Origin: Limnephilus marmoratus | Lineage: Eukaryota; Arthropoda; Insecta; Trichoptera; Limnephilidae | Direction: 5' to 3' | Assembly: GCA_917880885.1 (NCBI GenBank) | Contig: OU862919.1 | Coordinates: 11,674,001 to 11,738,000 of the forward strand | DNA: 64,000 nt | In this document: one piece after another, positions 53,824 to 64,000 of the stretch | Numbering within the stretch: the first letter of the stretch is position 1 | Layout: each line of letters starts with the position of its first letter | The notes under the pieces: generated by a model | Seen by the model: the letters and a program-made list of their open reading frames with translations, nothing else | Databases searched by the model: none | What the model was told of the DNA's origin: nothing | Made by a program: the position numbers and the translations under genes

Positions 53824-54788
53824 AAAATTTTAACAAAACAAAAAACGACTTCAAAAAATGCACTAAAAAGTAAAAAAAATAATTTCGTATTCTTCTACAA
53901 CTTCATAATCGACTTACTTTTTCTACTCATCAATATGTAGGTACGATTGTCATTTTTGGAATCGGCGTCAGTCATGGTAGGTTTGTAACTACAAACATAG
54001 TTATAGGTGAGATGTGCTTGTGTCGCACAAGCGACTTGACGAGGCGAGAGCAGGCCCGCGGCGAGGGGAGCTGTCAAGTAAACACGCCGCGCCAGGCCGG
54101 GTACCTTTGCTGACACCGACTCCAAAAATAACAATCGTACCTACATATTGATGAGTAGAAAAAGTAAGTCGATTATGAAGTTGTAGAAGAATACGAAATT
54201 ATTTTTTTACTTTTTAGTGCATTTTTTGAAGTCGTTTTTTGTTTTGTTAAAATTTTTGTTTATTTTTTGATTTTTAGTGAATCCGAAGTACACTAATTTG
54301 TCTGAATATGGGTAGATCTACTAAACGTGCTGCTCATATGAGACAGACATAATTTGACCATAACGACATTAGGGTCAAATTAAGAGATTCGGCCGAGTTT
54401 CGTTAATTTGCTCCTAAGAATTGAAGAGTTCCGTTACTTTGTCATGGATCCGATAATCAGAACCTAACCAAACTTTCATCAATTTATCCTTGAAGTATAT
54501 CCTTTCCAATAAAAAAAGAATCATTGAAATCGGTTGGCGTGATATTGAGTTATTCGTCCATTTGTCGCGCACATACTTTATGCAAATTTAAGACTTATAT
54601 AGTTTTCTCATAGATGCCATTGTCAGAACTAAACCAAATTAAAATGGGACCACATGGGAAGCACCAGCTTTCAAATAAAAAAAGAATCATCAAAATTGGT
54701 TCACCCAGTCGAAAGTTCTGAGGTAACAAACATAAAAAAAAAATTTTAAAAAATACAGTCGAATTGAGAACCTCCTCCTTTTTGAAGT
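53824..54788. mobile_element. Foldback element inserted in SINE-B
   Basis: Inverted arms 53824-53971 and 54110-54256 (about 148 bp, near perfect) flank a GC-rich centre of about 138 bp. A further 530 bp, including AAAGTTCTGAGGTAACAAAC, leads to a short inverted end TTTTTGAAGTCGTTT that matches AAACGACTTCAAAAA inside the arms. Comparison with the intact SINE-B at 59105 places both junctions in the A-run of GAAAATGGC. Similar GAAGTCG-ended repeats are common in insect genomes. No coding frame; class unknown. Confidence 0.7.
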
Positions 54789-54990
54789 CGTTTAAAAATG
54801 GCTTTAGCCATGTTTAGTGACCAGATCTGAATAGCCAGATACTTCCCAACCTTCCTCTTCCCCACCTCCTTCCCCTCCCTACTACCTTCAGCCTCACAAC
54901 ATACCCCAATTGGGGATGCCATAGTCTCACTGGCTCCAGACGGGAGCAGTTGAGATTCTTGTGCGGTATTCACTGTAAAAAAAAATAAAA
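54789..54990 (+). mobile_element. SINE-B, right part of a split copy
   Basis: ATGGCTTTAGCCATGTTTAG, ATCTGAATAGCCAGATAC, a C/T-rich stretch, CAATTGGGGATGCC and a poly(A)-like end near 54975-54990. Continues the copy begun at 53602. Confidence 0.75.
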
Positions 54991-55660
54991 CACAAGTGGC
55001 GCCCTCTGTTAATTTCAAAAAGAACCGTTGAAGTTTCAACCAGCTTCCTCGTTGAGAAAATGCCAAAAAAATTACACATTGCATTAATTCTATCAGTCAA
55101 AAAAATTGTCTTTTATGTTGTAAAAAATCCTAAAAACGTTTTTTTTTTAATCCCACATGTAATTTGATTATAAGTTCACTCCCACGCGTTGTTATTTTTA
55201 ATACTGTACATTGTAATTCAATTAACCTTTATGTTACATAAATTAACCACCACTTTTAAAAAAAAAAGGTCTCTTTATACTGCTCAAAAGAAGACTTGAA
55301 CATAACATAGGTGGCGCCGACGTGTAGAAAACGTACACGAATTTAACAAAATAATTTAACGTAATACGAAACACACAATCATCCGGCTACAAAGGATTCC
55401 TCTGTGACATTTCAGCATCAAAGCCTTAACAAATCTCATAGGGGTAAAAACAGGTCCTGCCTCTTCCCCTATGTGAAATCTGTTCGTTTACGTACCTTTG
55501 ATGACACTAATTTATCCTTTTTGACGAACACTGACGGCGTGAGAATGATGTTTACTCTTTTACTTTGCTCTCTTTTATTTTATAGTATTGCAAATTTGAT
55601 TACAGAGCCGCTGTGATGTACTTGTAACTGGAAATGTTAAATATTTGCATTTGTATGCCG
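54991..55660. other. Intergenic, no gene seen
   Basis: No recognisable frame or repeat. Confidence 0.45.
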
Positions 55661-55666
55661 ATTTAA

Positions 55667-55806
55667 GCCAGGTAGGATTTGCAGGTAACTTCATTATTGG
55701 AGGAATGAATACCGTTGGCGCTAATACAAAAACTGTTCAAAGAAGCGAAGCTAGCAGTCCACGATCGAGTGCTGGTACCTACTATGATGTATGGCAGTGA
55801 GACACA
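55667..55806 (+). pseudogene. RTE-like LINE fragment
   Basis: Nucleotide match to 43360-43490 (CAGGTAACT, GGAGGAATGAATACCGTTGG, CAGTCCACGATCGAGTGCTG, ATGTATGGCAGTGAG). Only about 140 bases remain, joined directly to a SINE-T fragment. Confidence 0.7.
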
Positions 55807-55975
55807 GTGACCCTCAGATTCCTATCCACCCCTCATACCTTTTTTCCTCTTCCGGACTTCCTCTCCTTCATTTCCCTAATAAGACTTTCCACACGGCATC
55901 CCCAAAGATAACACAGGCCCTGAGCGAATTTGTTCCTCGGGCCTTTTGTGTGGGGCTAAATTAAAAAAAATAAAA
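55807..55975 (+). mobile_element. SINE-T 3' fragment
   Basis: CCTCAGATTCCTATCCACC, CACACGGCATCCCCAAAGAT and GTGTGGGGCTAAATT then poly(A), as at 2030-2165. Confidence 0.75.
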
Positions 55976-57494
55976 CACTTAAAAATTAGTACTTGTGTTT
56001 AAATTATTATTTTTGTCACAGTATTTGAATAAAGTCTGATTTTCATTCACCGATATTTGTCCTAAAAGAGTTTTATAAAGTCAACTATGTGGCCCGTTCG
56101 TCGGAGCTTTCTACGCAGAAAATCCTCAAATACTTAAATGTTAGAATCAGCCTGCCAAACCAAACACCATTGTGATTTACGGAAGTCGTTTCGGAAACAA
56201 AACATTAAACCGAAAGCTTTATTGCAATTTAATTGCATCGTGGCATTCAAAATACCACAAGATCTGCATTTCAGCATCACGTTCAAGATGCAAATATACC
56301 TTGGCAGTTAATTAATTATGTAAAGGCCGTGACGTCATTGCTACTGAAATATTCTGCGATTTCAAATGCATTCAAATTAATGGACATCTTTGAAAAGCAT
56401 TTCAATTAAATTATATGTTCGCGAAATTAATTTATAAATTGAAATCGTGATTCGTAATGCACACACAATTAAATTACAATATAATCATGACAAATTAAAT
56501 TATTTACACTTCTACCACAGAATTGGTGTAAACTGATTTCTGGATATACAAACGATTGCATTAACGAGTTGTATTTTTAATGACAAGAAATATTATAAAC
56601 ACCATATCGTGGGGTAATTACTGCAACTACTAAGCAAGTTCAGAAAGTAAGTGTACTGTGACCATAACGGGCGATGGTTTTTAGTTTTTTAAGGGTTGGC
56701 ATTGCTGAGTGGTGGAGGGGGTCTCCTGATCAGAGCGAGCATCGCAGGAACACTGTAGTACGTAAACTCACATTGTAGTTTCCAGTTGCGTAAAAGATGT
56801 TGATAAAAAATCCCGCCAAGTGCTGTGATCCACTTTTTACTCATGGAAGGAATAACACTTACAAGAAAAAAATGTGAGGATTTCTGAGCTCTATTGTAAC
56901 TGAAGATGATAGTGGGTGACTCATTACACGCCTTGAAAAAAAAAACAGTCGTCAAAGTGGCTTCACACCTTTCTTTTTGTTTTTTCGAAGGCTTTTTGTA
57001 TTAGTGGGGCTACCCATTGGTAGCAAGATCCGTCGTGGGTTCAAAGGTCAGTTCAATCTCATATCAACTCTCTGTCAAAATAAATAAAAATTGTAACTAT
57101 TATATCCGAAAATATGTCGAATTGGCATTGTTTGCTTCTAGCAGAGTATATGAATATATTACATAATAATCTATTGGCAAAACCACGGTCACGTTATCGT
57201 AAATGCTAATATCAATTGTGCATCGCATATTGTAGACCACACCACAGTGGTCACACGCCCTCCCCTCTCATAGGGTGGATTCGCTGGTTATAGATTGAAA
57301 CAATGCACTTTAATGGCTGTGAAACGTTTGCATTATTTATAGTTTAAATTAATTTAGGCAGCAGTCCTGGGAAATCTATTGATATATGAATTCTTTTGAT
57401 CTGGAAATATGTCTATATAGGAATTAATTTCGACCAGGCAAATATTATGGGAACTTCAATTTACATACATGAATCTCATTTTGTAGTAGACTAT
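55976..57494. other. Intergenic, no gene seen
   Basis: AT-rich. An 88-codon minus-strand frame (56689-56955) has no domain that I recognise. A tRNA-like patch at 57010-57050 is too weak to call. Confidence 0.45.
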
Positions 57495-57503
57495 GTTTTG
57501 CAT

Positions 57504-58830
57504 GGTGACCGGACAACTCAGAAGAAAAACAACTCAACACCTTTGTTCTGATTTATAGTTAAGAGCGTTTAACCAGCCAGCGGACGAAAATCCACATTTC
57601 GTCGAAAGTTGTTCTTACGATCATGCAGGGCGGTTACAATGCGAAAAATTAATTATTCTCCGTACCAGCTTTTTTAAATTATAACTCAATATCGAATTTA
57701 TTTCAATCCAAATTAGCTTTAATTTATACCTTCAACCAAAAATGCTGAAAGGCGTGATGATAAAACTATTAAAATAATGTACTTTTTGTAATTATTTTTT
57801 GATTATAAGTATTTATCATTTTTCAATAATGTCTAAATTTAATAGAATGTTAAAAAAATTCTGAAAAATATTAGTTTGTAAGTGAGCAAATAAATACACA
57901 AATGGACCAATTTTCGTCAAGAAACACATGTACGTACATATTTTTAATGAAATTATTGAAACTAAAATTAAAATTCTAAAACATGCGTTTGCTAGATAAT
58001 GTATCGATTTATTTTACTGCATGATTATATTAGTTGAAATGGGTGTGGTATAATACAAAATCTTTTTTGAAAATTTTACAAATCTGCCAACGACCTATGG
58101 AATAACCTTATTATACTAAAAATTAAAAAAAAAATCTTAAAGTTTATTACATGCGAATGCTCGATAATAGAACAATGTTTCGAAATCCATTTATAATTTT
58201 TTGTGGAAAAGAGTCAATACGTCTAAAATCTGATTTGAAAATGACATATTTCTGGTTTTCTCTGGTAATGCCCTTTTAAGGTTCAAACCAATTATGAATT
58301 ACAAATAGTAAATATCATTATCAACAAGTTTACCTCATTTAGGCCAAAGATGGCGCTAGTAACCAGCAGATGTCGCTGTAGTGTGATAATTGTTTTGTCT
58401 TCCTCCCTTCTCAACGGACAAACGAATTTAATTATAAAAAGCCCATGCTGGCTAAAACTTACCACTTCTTAATTAAACTTGCACTGAAAAACATTTAGTA
58501 TAGATTGAAACTTTGTCCGTTGAGTGGGGAAAAAAATGCTTGTCGGTAATTTGTAAGTTCAAAAACATAACAATAAAAAACGAAGAATTTAATTTCTCAA
58601 AGGTTCTTTATTCGAAAAACCATTCTACCACTTCTTTTTCTGTGAAGACCTAATTATTTTATAACCTTCGAAATTAAAAAATTAAAAAAAGTGAAGAAAA
58701 AATATATTAAAAAATAGTTAAATAGATTACGTTAGGTTAGGTTATGAGCCATTTTTAATATATATTTTTTTATAGCTTTTAATGACTTTTTAGGTGTTTA
58801 GTTGACTTGACTCTGAGTTGGCATGGAACC
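57504..58830. mobile_element. Mutator-like element, 1,327 bp
   Basis: Ends GGTGACCGGACAACTCAGAA and, inverted, GGTTCCATGCCAACTCAGAG, with an exact 9-bp duplication GTTTTGCAT (57495-57503, 58831-58839). Longest member of the family here (others 181 and 225 bp). The interior is AT-rich with no transposase frame, so it is also non-autonomous or fully decayed. Confidence 0.8.
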
Positions 58831-58849
58831 GTTTTGCATCTCTACATAT

Positions 58850-59101
58850 TATAAATTAAAGTCCTCCATCGTGGCTGTCCGTCTGTTCGCGATGAACTCA
58901 AAAACTACTGAACGGATTTTCTTGTGGTTTTCACGAATAGATAGAGTGATTCATGGGGAAGGTTTAAGTATATAATTTGTCTAGGCTTTGTGTAAATTGG
59001 TTGATTTATATAATGAAAGGAGAGTGATTATTGAGATTGGGTAACCATCCAGTAGGGGTTGTTTTTCGTTAGCCACAGCAACGCATGGCCGGGTCAGCTT
59101 T
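58850..59101 (+). mobile_element. Repeat with the CCGGGTCAGCT terminus
   Basis: ATTATAAATTAAAGTCCTCC, CAAAAACTACTGAACGGATT and final CAACGCATGGCCGGGTCAGC. The terminus is shared with 9881 (inverted) and 52165; the interior lacks the C/T tract. Non-coding. Confidence 0.6.
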
Positions 59102-59104
59102 TTC

Positions 59105-59440
59105 GACGGCCGGTATAGTCCAGCGATAAGGCTCTTGACTAGCACTCCGAAGGTCGTGGGATCGAATCCCGGCGTGGCAAATAAATTTTATTTGATTAAT
59201 TTGTGTTATTTCACAATTTATTCATTTAAAATAATATACAGTATATTTGCGGCACGTTCCAGAGTGGAAGATACTCTCAGTATCGCCCTGGTGTAAGACC
59301 ACCATTCAGACTTGAAACGTTGCTTGAAATGGCTTTAGCCGTGTTTTGTGACCACATCTGAATAGCCAGGAATTATCCCCACCTTCCTCTTCCCTATCTC
59401 CTTCCCCTCATCACTACTTTCAGCCTCACGACGTACCTGA
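59105..59440 (+). mobile_element. SINE-B copy, uninterrupted
   Basis: Head with A box GTATAGTCCAGCGATAAGG and B box GGATCGAATCCC. Body as at 53602, running through ATGGCTTTAGCCGTGTTTTG and TGAATAGCCAGGA to CAGCCTCACGACGTACC. The tail diverges after about 59440, so it is 3'-truncated or rearranged. It supplies the reference that shows the insertion in the 53602 copy. Confidence 0.8.
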
Positions 59441-59643
59441 CTTTTCAGATCTGTTTACTAAAAACATAACAAATCAATTCATAATAATAACAACTATAAT
59501 AAGTGAATGATTTTTATCGTGCCGTTTTTGTGATATTAAAAAAATCACCTAAATGGCGCTTGCAAGTACAAAATAATATCACTTGTAAAAATAACCTAAC
59601 CTAACTAATAAAATATGTTCTTGTAGAAAGTATTAAGTTGTAC

Positions 59644-59680
59644 CCTAAAGATGCTTAAGTAAAGCGAAACCGGTCGGTTC
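59644..59680 (+). other. Hammerhead-like motif, Penelope-type terminus
   Basis: CTAAAGA, a GCTT/AAGC stem, then GCGAAACCGGTCGG. GAAAC and CGGTC are as in the arm of 23529-23708; the first core strand has a changed base. Probably a relic of a Penelope-like terminal repeat. Confidence 0.4.
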
Positions 59681-59779
59681 ATAAATTAATAAATCTCGTG
59701 GTTTTAATCAAAAAAGTATTTTATTTAATTAAAATATATTCGTTGCCTAGTACGCAAGTTTTAAAAAAACCAATTTAAT

Positions 59780-60010
59780 TCGTTATGCTTCCTTTCCTAA
59801 AAAACCCTCCACTCAGCATCCCCAAAGATGACATAAGCCCTTCTTTTTTGTGTGTCCTATTAGGTCCCCCCAACATTGGCGATTACTCTTGAAAATGTCT
59901 CTCTGTCTTGCGCTGCCCGGAATAGCTCCTCCACACTTCTAATGCCGGCTCTAAATAGGCCCCGAGGGGAATTATTTTCCTCGGGACCTCCTATGTGGGG
60001 CTAACGTAAA
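59780..60010 (+). mobile_element. SINE-T 3' part holding a LINE scrap
   Basis: The SINE-T tail runs to CAAAGATGACATAAGCCC and resumes at about 59958 with GGCCCCGAGGGGAATTATTT. The intervening 118 bases, read on the minus strand, encode ELFRAAQDRETFSRVIANV, a C-terminal LINE (RTE-like) signature. So a short LINE 3' end inserted into the SINE tail. Confidence 0.7.
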
Positions 60011-60110
60011 AAAGAAAACCTTTTTCCTTCCCAGAACTTTCTCTCCTTCCTTTCTCTAAAAAAACCCTCCAAACAGCATCCCCAAAGATGACTCAGGCCC
60101 TGAAGGATTT
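60011..60110 (+). mobile_element. SINE-T 3' fragment
   Basis: CCTTCCCAGAACTTTCTCTC, AACAGCATCCCCAAAGATGA and CAGGCCCTGAAGG directly follow the previous copy; truncated before the poly(A). Confidence 0.7.
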
Positions 60111-60807
60111 GATCGTTAAGTTATCGTATTAATACTAATATTTTTGTTGTTTTTTTTTTGTCAATTCGAGGAATTTTTTTTTTACAAAGCAGAGGGCAGT
60201 AGGTAGGTTGTGCAGCCAGCAAAATTTAATCTCGAAAATCCAGTTGACTGAAAAACACCATAAAAAAGCTTATTCAGAATAATAACAATCGGTTTAATAT
60301 TCCTCCAAAAGTCAGAATGGGCAAACTGCGTATTCCAGAGCGGCTGTTGATGAATAAAACGAATAACAACTGGATATTGCCAGTGTCGCCTCGTCATTGC
60401 GTGCAATCAGTGCGGTACACTCGGGCGGACGAAACGAGGGGTGGACTCGTGGCTTGGTCTTTCTGACAGTTTTCATGACTTATCGTCATCAATGGTCTGA
60501 GATATATTTTTCTCCCCTGTAAGTTTTCTTACAAAAATGGATGCATCCAATAATTCGTTAAATACACTGGAAATGCCTTTCATATTTTAATGAATTTGAA
60601 AATTCATATAGTTTAAGGCTAGTTACAAATAGTGCTTAATTTTTACAAAACTTCCCAACTCAATTCAATGATGATTTATCGTGTTTGAATTGGCTAATAG
60701 TTGTAGCTATATAATAAACTAAAGTCGTATGTTTCATTCACATTCATACATACTATTCTATTATTCTGACTTTTGACGTGGCCCGACTGAAGCATCTGAT
60801 TCTATAT
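60111..60807. other. Intergenic, no gene seen
   Basis: No recognisable repeat. A 74-codon minus-strand frame at 60182-60406 has no known domain. Confidence 0.45.
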
Positions 60808-60816
60808 AATAATAAT

Positions 60817-61041
60817 GGTTACCGGACAACTCAGAATAAGACCAACTCAGAAGCACCTCAGAAAGGTTATTAAGAGTGATGATAAAAAATATTAAGAAAT
60901 TGGTTAAAAAGGTAAAGTTACGAGTATGTTAGGGTTACCGAGTATTTTAAATTTATTTTTTCTTAGCTTTTAATGAGCTTTCTGAGGTGTTTCTGAGTTG
61001 GTTTCATTCTGAGTTGAGTTCTGAGTCTGAGGCATGGAACC
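60817..61041. mobile_element. Mutator-like miniature element, 225 bp
   Basis: Left end GGTTACCGGACAACTCAGAA; right end, inverted, GGTTCCATGCCTCAGACTCA. Almost palindromic throughout (CACCTCAGAAAGGTTATTAA against its complement). Flanked by AATAATAAT on both sides (60808-60816, 61042-61050), which is a simple sequence but fits the 9-bp rule of the family. Confidence 0.75.
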
Positions 61042-61050
61042 AATAATAAT

Positions 61051-62479
61051 ACACCTACAAAATAAACACAATCAACAAAAAAAATCAACAATAATCACAT
61101 TCAGTACCCATATTTAAACCTAAACTTTTATTAAACTTTCAGTTCTAGCCCATTTATCACGCGCTCTGTCTCTCTTATACTGCCTTACTCGTCATTATCT
61201 TTGAGCGAAATGAAAATTTAATAATGATGACACATATTTTTATAAGAAAGTTAATCTAAGAATGATGAGACTTCTGAATCTTGAAATACGCCCACATCGC
61301 ATTTATTGGGTTCTTTTTTTATTCTGTAGATGCAAGTCACATAGAAATAGTTTTTCATGAAATAAAATTATTGAGATTGATGAGTCGTATAATGTAGCGA
61401 TGGATAAAGTAATAATTTGTCTGATCTAAAACGGGAAAATCTTCCAAGTTGGAGAGTTAAATTTTTTTTTAAATCATGTAGTACAAAATGCGTTCCATTT
61501 TAAGAACAGTTCAATGATTGTCCATATTTTTAAAAATTATTACAAAAATTAGCAAAACAATTGAGTAGTTATAAAATTTTAAATTTAATTTAATGTCCTC
61601 ACCGTGAACGCATTTATCTGCATGAAGTTTATAAACAAACGGTCGCCTTAAAAGCTTGCAACCGCTATCTCAATTATTAATGCATATCAATAGAGGAAAC
61701 TTGAAATGCTGTAAAGAAAAATAAATCCAAAAATGAGTTAAATATGCAATATTTCTCCGATTTTTTTTTTCTATCTGCGTCGTGGAAATATTTGTAGGAA
61801 AATAAATGCGTCTTAAAAATTAAAAATAAATTAAATACAATTATTAAAGAAATTTTTAATATATGTCTAGTATTCTTAAAGACCTTTCAATGTTATTTTA
61901 CAATAAAAATTCACAATTAGGTAAATGTCTGCAAAAGCAGGAGATATGATTTTTCGAAAAAATAAAAAATAAATTCTTTTAGCTCTCCTGAACAATTAAC
62001 ATTTTTTTCTTTACAGCATTACAAACTTTCATGATCAATACGATTCTAAAACTTGATTCTAGACCGTAATTTACAATTTGTTACTAAACGTTATTTTTTT
62101 GCAATTTTAAGAACCTTTCCACACTTTTTTGCAATTCTGCCCTTGCGGCGGTTCTGGATACAGCTATTTTCTTGTAGCGGCAATTTTTTCCCTCGTATTT
62201 GTGATGCTTGGAAAAAATGGCGGCATTTGTCTCTGACAGATTTTTGCAAGATGGCCGCTTTTACGAATGAATAAATAATTATTTTACAAATTCGTCTTGA
62301 ATTATTACGGGTGATGAATTGTGTTGAATATTATTATTTTGAATTGTGTGTTTGAATAAACACCATCTTTTGAAAAGATTACGCTATACGTTATATAGCA
62401 ATCCCTAATTCCCAATTAAAACTCGTTTTGAGGGGGGTAGGAACTAACATAACACGTGGGAAGTATTACAATTTTAAAT
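61051..62479. other. Intergenic, no gene seen
   Basis: Strongly AT-rich with short A/T runs; no gene, RNA or repeat recognised. Confidence 0.5.
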
Positions 62480-62831
62480 ATCATCATCATCACTATTGGC
62501 TCTACAACCCCTGGTGGGTCTTGGCCTCCTCAAGAATCTTCCTCCACTCATCTCGGTTTTGTGCCAGCTCTCTCCAGTTTAGACGATCCAAGATAGATAT
62601 GTCTTTGAGGACTTGGTCTTCCCAGGCTCCTTCGCCCTATTGGTCTTGAGTTCAGCAGGGACTTTGGTGCTTGATGCTCGGTCATTCTCTCCCCATGACC
62701 CAGCCACCGAAGTCTTCCCAGTTTTATAAATTTTGCGACGTTTAGCTCTTTAAATATACATAAGTATTAAATTATAGAAGAGGGGTAATTAATATAAAGA
62801 AAAGATGCAAACTAAAGTAGAAATAAACCAC
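62480..62831 (-). pseudogene. LINE 3' end, left arm of an inverted repeat
   Basis: Complement of 63699-64000: read on the minus strand it carries the same LINE C-terminal block with small changes. A decayed copy whose non-coding flank (plus-strand TAATTAATATAAAGAAAAGA) is also duplicated in the right arm. Confidence 0.7.
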
Positions 62832-62984
62832 CAGAAAAAATAATAAGAAACTATGATGTATATATTCACAAATTTATAATACAAAATTGAAAAATATTCG
62901 AAATTTGTTGGAAGCCAAATATTATTACAGACCTGAATGTTTAAAAAAATTTCAAGATCAGTAAAAGAAAATGTAACTTATCAC

Positions 62985-63315
62985 ATTTTTTTTACATGAG
63001 CTTTACACAAGAGGCTCTGAGGAAAATAATTGCCATCAGGGCCTATGTCATCTTTAAGGATGCTGTTTGGACCGTTTTTTTGGGAAAGGACGGAGAGGGG
63101 AGTTCTGGGAAGGAAAGGGTTTTAAGGGGTGGGTAGGAATCTGGGGTTCAGTATGTCCTGGTCATCCGCCTCCAAGACCTAGACAAACCTCATCCTATGA
63201 CCCCGGGCACCTCTGCTAAATCACCAAACGTAGCGAACCACATGGGGTGATCTATGGCAGAGGTGTTGGTTATCCAATACAGGTTCACGGGGCGGCGGTA
63301 CCCATTGTCGCCTCC
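62985..63315 (-). mobile_element. SINE-T, antisense copy
   Basis: T-run, then CAAGAGGCTCTGAGGAAAAT, GTCATCTTTAAGGATGC, ACCAAACGTAGCGAACC and GGCAGAGGTGTTGGTTATCC: the complete SINE-T order inverted, about 330 bases, with some internal deletion compared with 1743. Lies in the spacer of the LINE inverted repeat. Confidence 0.78.
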
Positions 63316-63698
63316 TAAATTGAAGAAAAGAATTGTCTTTAACTAGACAACTAACCTGCATTTATATACAAGGTGGGGCAAACGTAATTTCATAATATGA
63401 ATTGGCTGCCATTTTGTTAGAAATGATAAAAATTGGGCTTTATTTTCACGGAAAGTTTATTTGAAGGTGTAAAATTAAATTATGTTGAAAAAATGACCAC
63501 CTCCTCAGTTGATGCACGTATTACGGCATTTTGAATTGTTGCTCACAAACATCTGGATCCAAATTAGTGATTTTTTCTTCAATGTTATTTTAATTCTTGA
63601 AAGGTTTGAGGATTACTGTAATAAACGCGAGATTTCAACATTCTCCCCAAAGGAAGAAGACGCCATCAGATCTGGCAATCAGGAGACGTTTATTTACG
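63316..63698. other. Intergenic, possible repeat edge
   Basis: ACAAGGTGGGGCAAACGTAA at about 63369 resembles the start of Tc1/mariner-type elements, but no transposase or second end was found. Confidence 0.35.
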
Positions 63699-64000
63699 GT
63701 TTATTTCTACTTTAGTTTGCATCTTTTCTTTATATTAATTACCCCTCTTCTATAATTTAATACTTATGTATATTTAAAGAGCTAAACGTCGCAAAATTTA
63801 TAAAACTGGGAAGACTTTGGTGGCTGGGTCAAGGGGAGAGAATGACCGAGCATCAAGCACCAAAGTCCCTGCTGAACTCAAGACCAATAGGGCGAAGGAG
63901 CCTGGGAAGACCAAGACTAAGATGGAGCGACAACGTCCTCAAAGACATATCTATCTTGGAGCTTCTAAACTGGAGAGAGCTGGCACAAAACTGGGAGGGG
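63699..64000 (+). pseudogene. LINE 3' end, right arm of an inverted repeat (cut by window end)
   Basis: Plus strand encodes LGQGERMTEHQAPKSLLNSR, RRSLGRPRLRWSDNVLKD and LLNWRELAQNWEG, the C-terminal block of RTE-like LINEs (RLRWxGHxERM, GRPRxRWxDDV, WRELAxDRxxW). Preceded by about 90 bases of non-coding sequence also present in the left arm. Continues beyond the window. Confidence 0.75.

Noticed and set aside
57010..57060. tRNA-like patch (TACCCATTGGTAGC and GGGTTCAAAGG)
   Set aside because: The B box does not fit the consensus and stems do not pair; single occurrence.
58722..58745. Telomere-type TTAGG repeat
   Set aside because: Only two units, and they sit inside the Mutator-like element.
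1..64000. CRISPR array, operon, phage or bacterial defence system
   Set aside because: No regularly spaced repeats, ribosome-binding-site-led gene clusters or prokaryotic genes; the content is animal transposons.

Overview
This is an AT-rich eukaryotic window, almost certainly from an arthropod and most likely an insect. The evidence is the mix of elements: mariner transposases, a Copia element with a copia-type primer site, jockey/CR1-like and RTE-like LINEs, tRNA-headed SINEs, hAT and Mutator-like miniature elements and Penelope-like remnants. I recognise no host protein gene, rRNA or intact tRNA. Most open frames longer than 60 codons are chance or sit inside transposons. The species cannot be named from the sequence.

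Layout. 1-11.3 kb: SINEs, a candidate solo LTR, a hAT-type miniature element with an 8-bp target duplication, a pyrimidine-rich repeat and another inverted-repeat element. 11.35-15.92 kb: a complete Copia element with apparently identical 216-bp LTRs and a CTTTT duplication; its polyprotein is broken by one frameshift and one stop. 16.3-24 kb: a Mutator-like miniature element, a Penelope GIY-YIG fragment, a 5'-truncated LINE (LINE-R), two decayed mariners, a tRNA-derived SINE and LINE scraps. 24.7-29.5 kb: a mariner split by a 4-kb non-coding LTR retrotransposon (minus strand) that carries a 496-bp antisense LTR copy head-to-head with its 5' LTR across the primer site. 29.9-30.6 kb: a GC-rich unit with a very good heat-shock-type promoter but no recognisable protein.

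31.9-36 kb: LINE 3' ends and a nest in which LINE-R sits inside a SINE and holds another LINE fragment. 36.8-41.2 kb: a LINE (LINE-1, minus strand) with both ORFs open. 42.0-46.6 kb: a hAT remnant, then a nest in which a SINE holds a 3.5-kb hAT-like element, which itself holds an RTE-like LINE and a 2-kb unclassified transposon. 46.8-51.06 kb: a second LINE (LINE-2, plus strand) related to LINE-1, with damaged ORF1 and ORF2 interrupted by a small insertion. 51-64 kb: more repeats, a SINE split by a foldback element, Mutator-like elements with 9-bp duplications, and inverted copies of a LINE 3' end at the right edge.

How the parts relate. The LINE-R 3' tail is also the tail of a roughly 0.4-kb non-autonomous element (SINE-T, at least seven full or partial copies), which suggests LINE-R machinery moves SINE-T. 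LINE-1 and LINE-2 share a 3' UTR stem-loop, a candidate reverse-transcriptase recognition site. Four degenerate hammerhead-like motifs fit Penelope-like element ends. Target duplications and nesting give relative ages; the Copia element and the 4-kb LTR element are the youngest by LTR identity.
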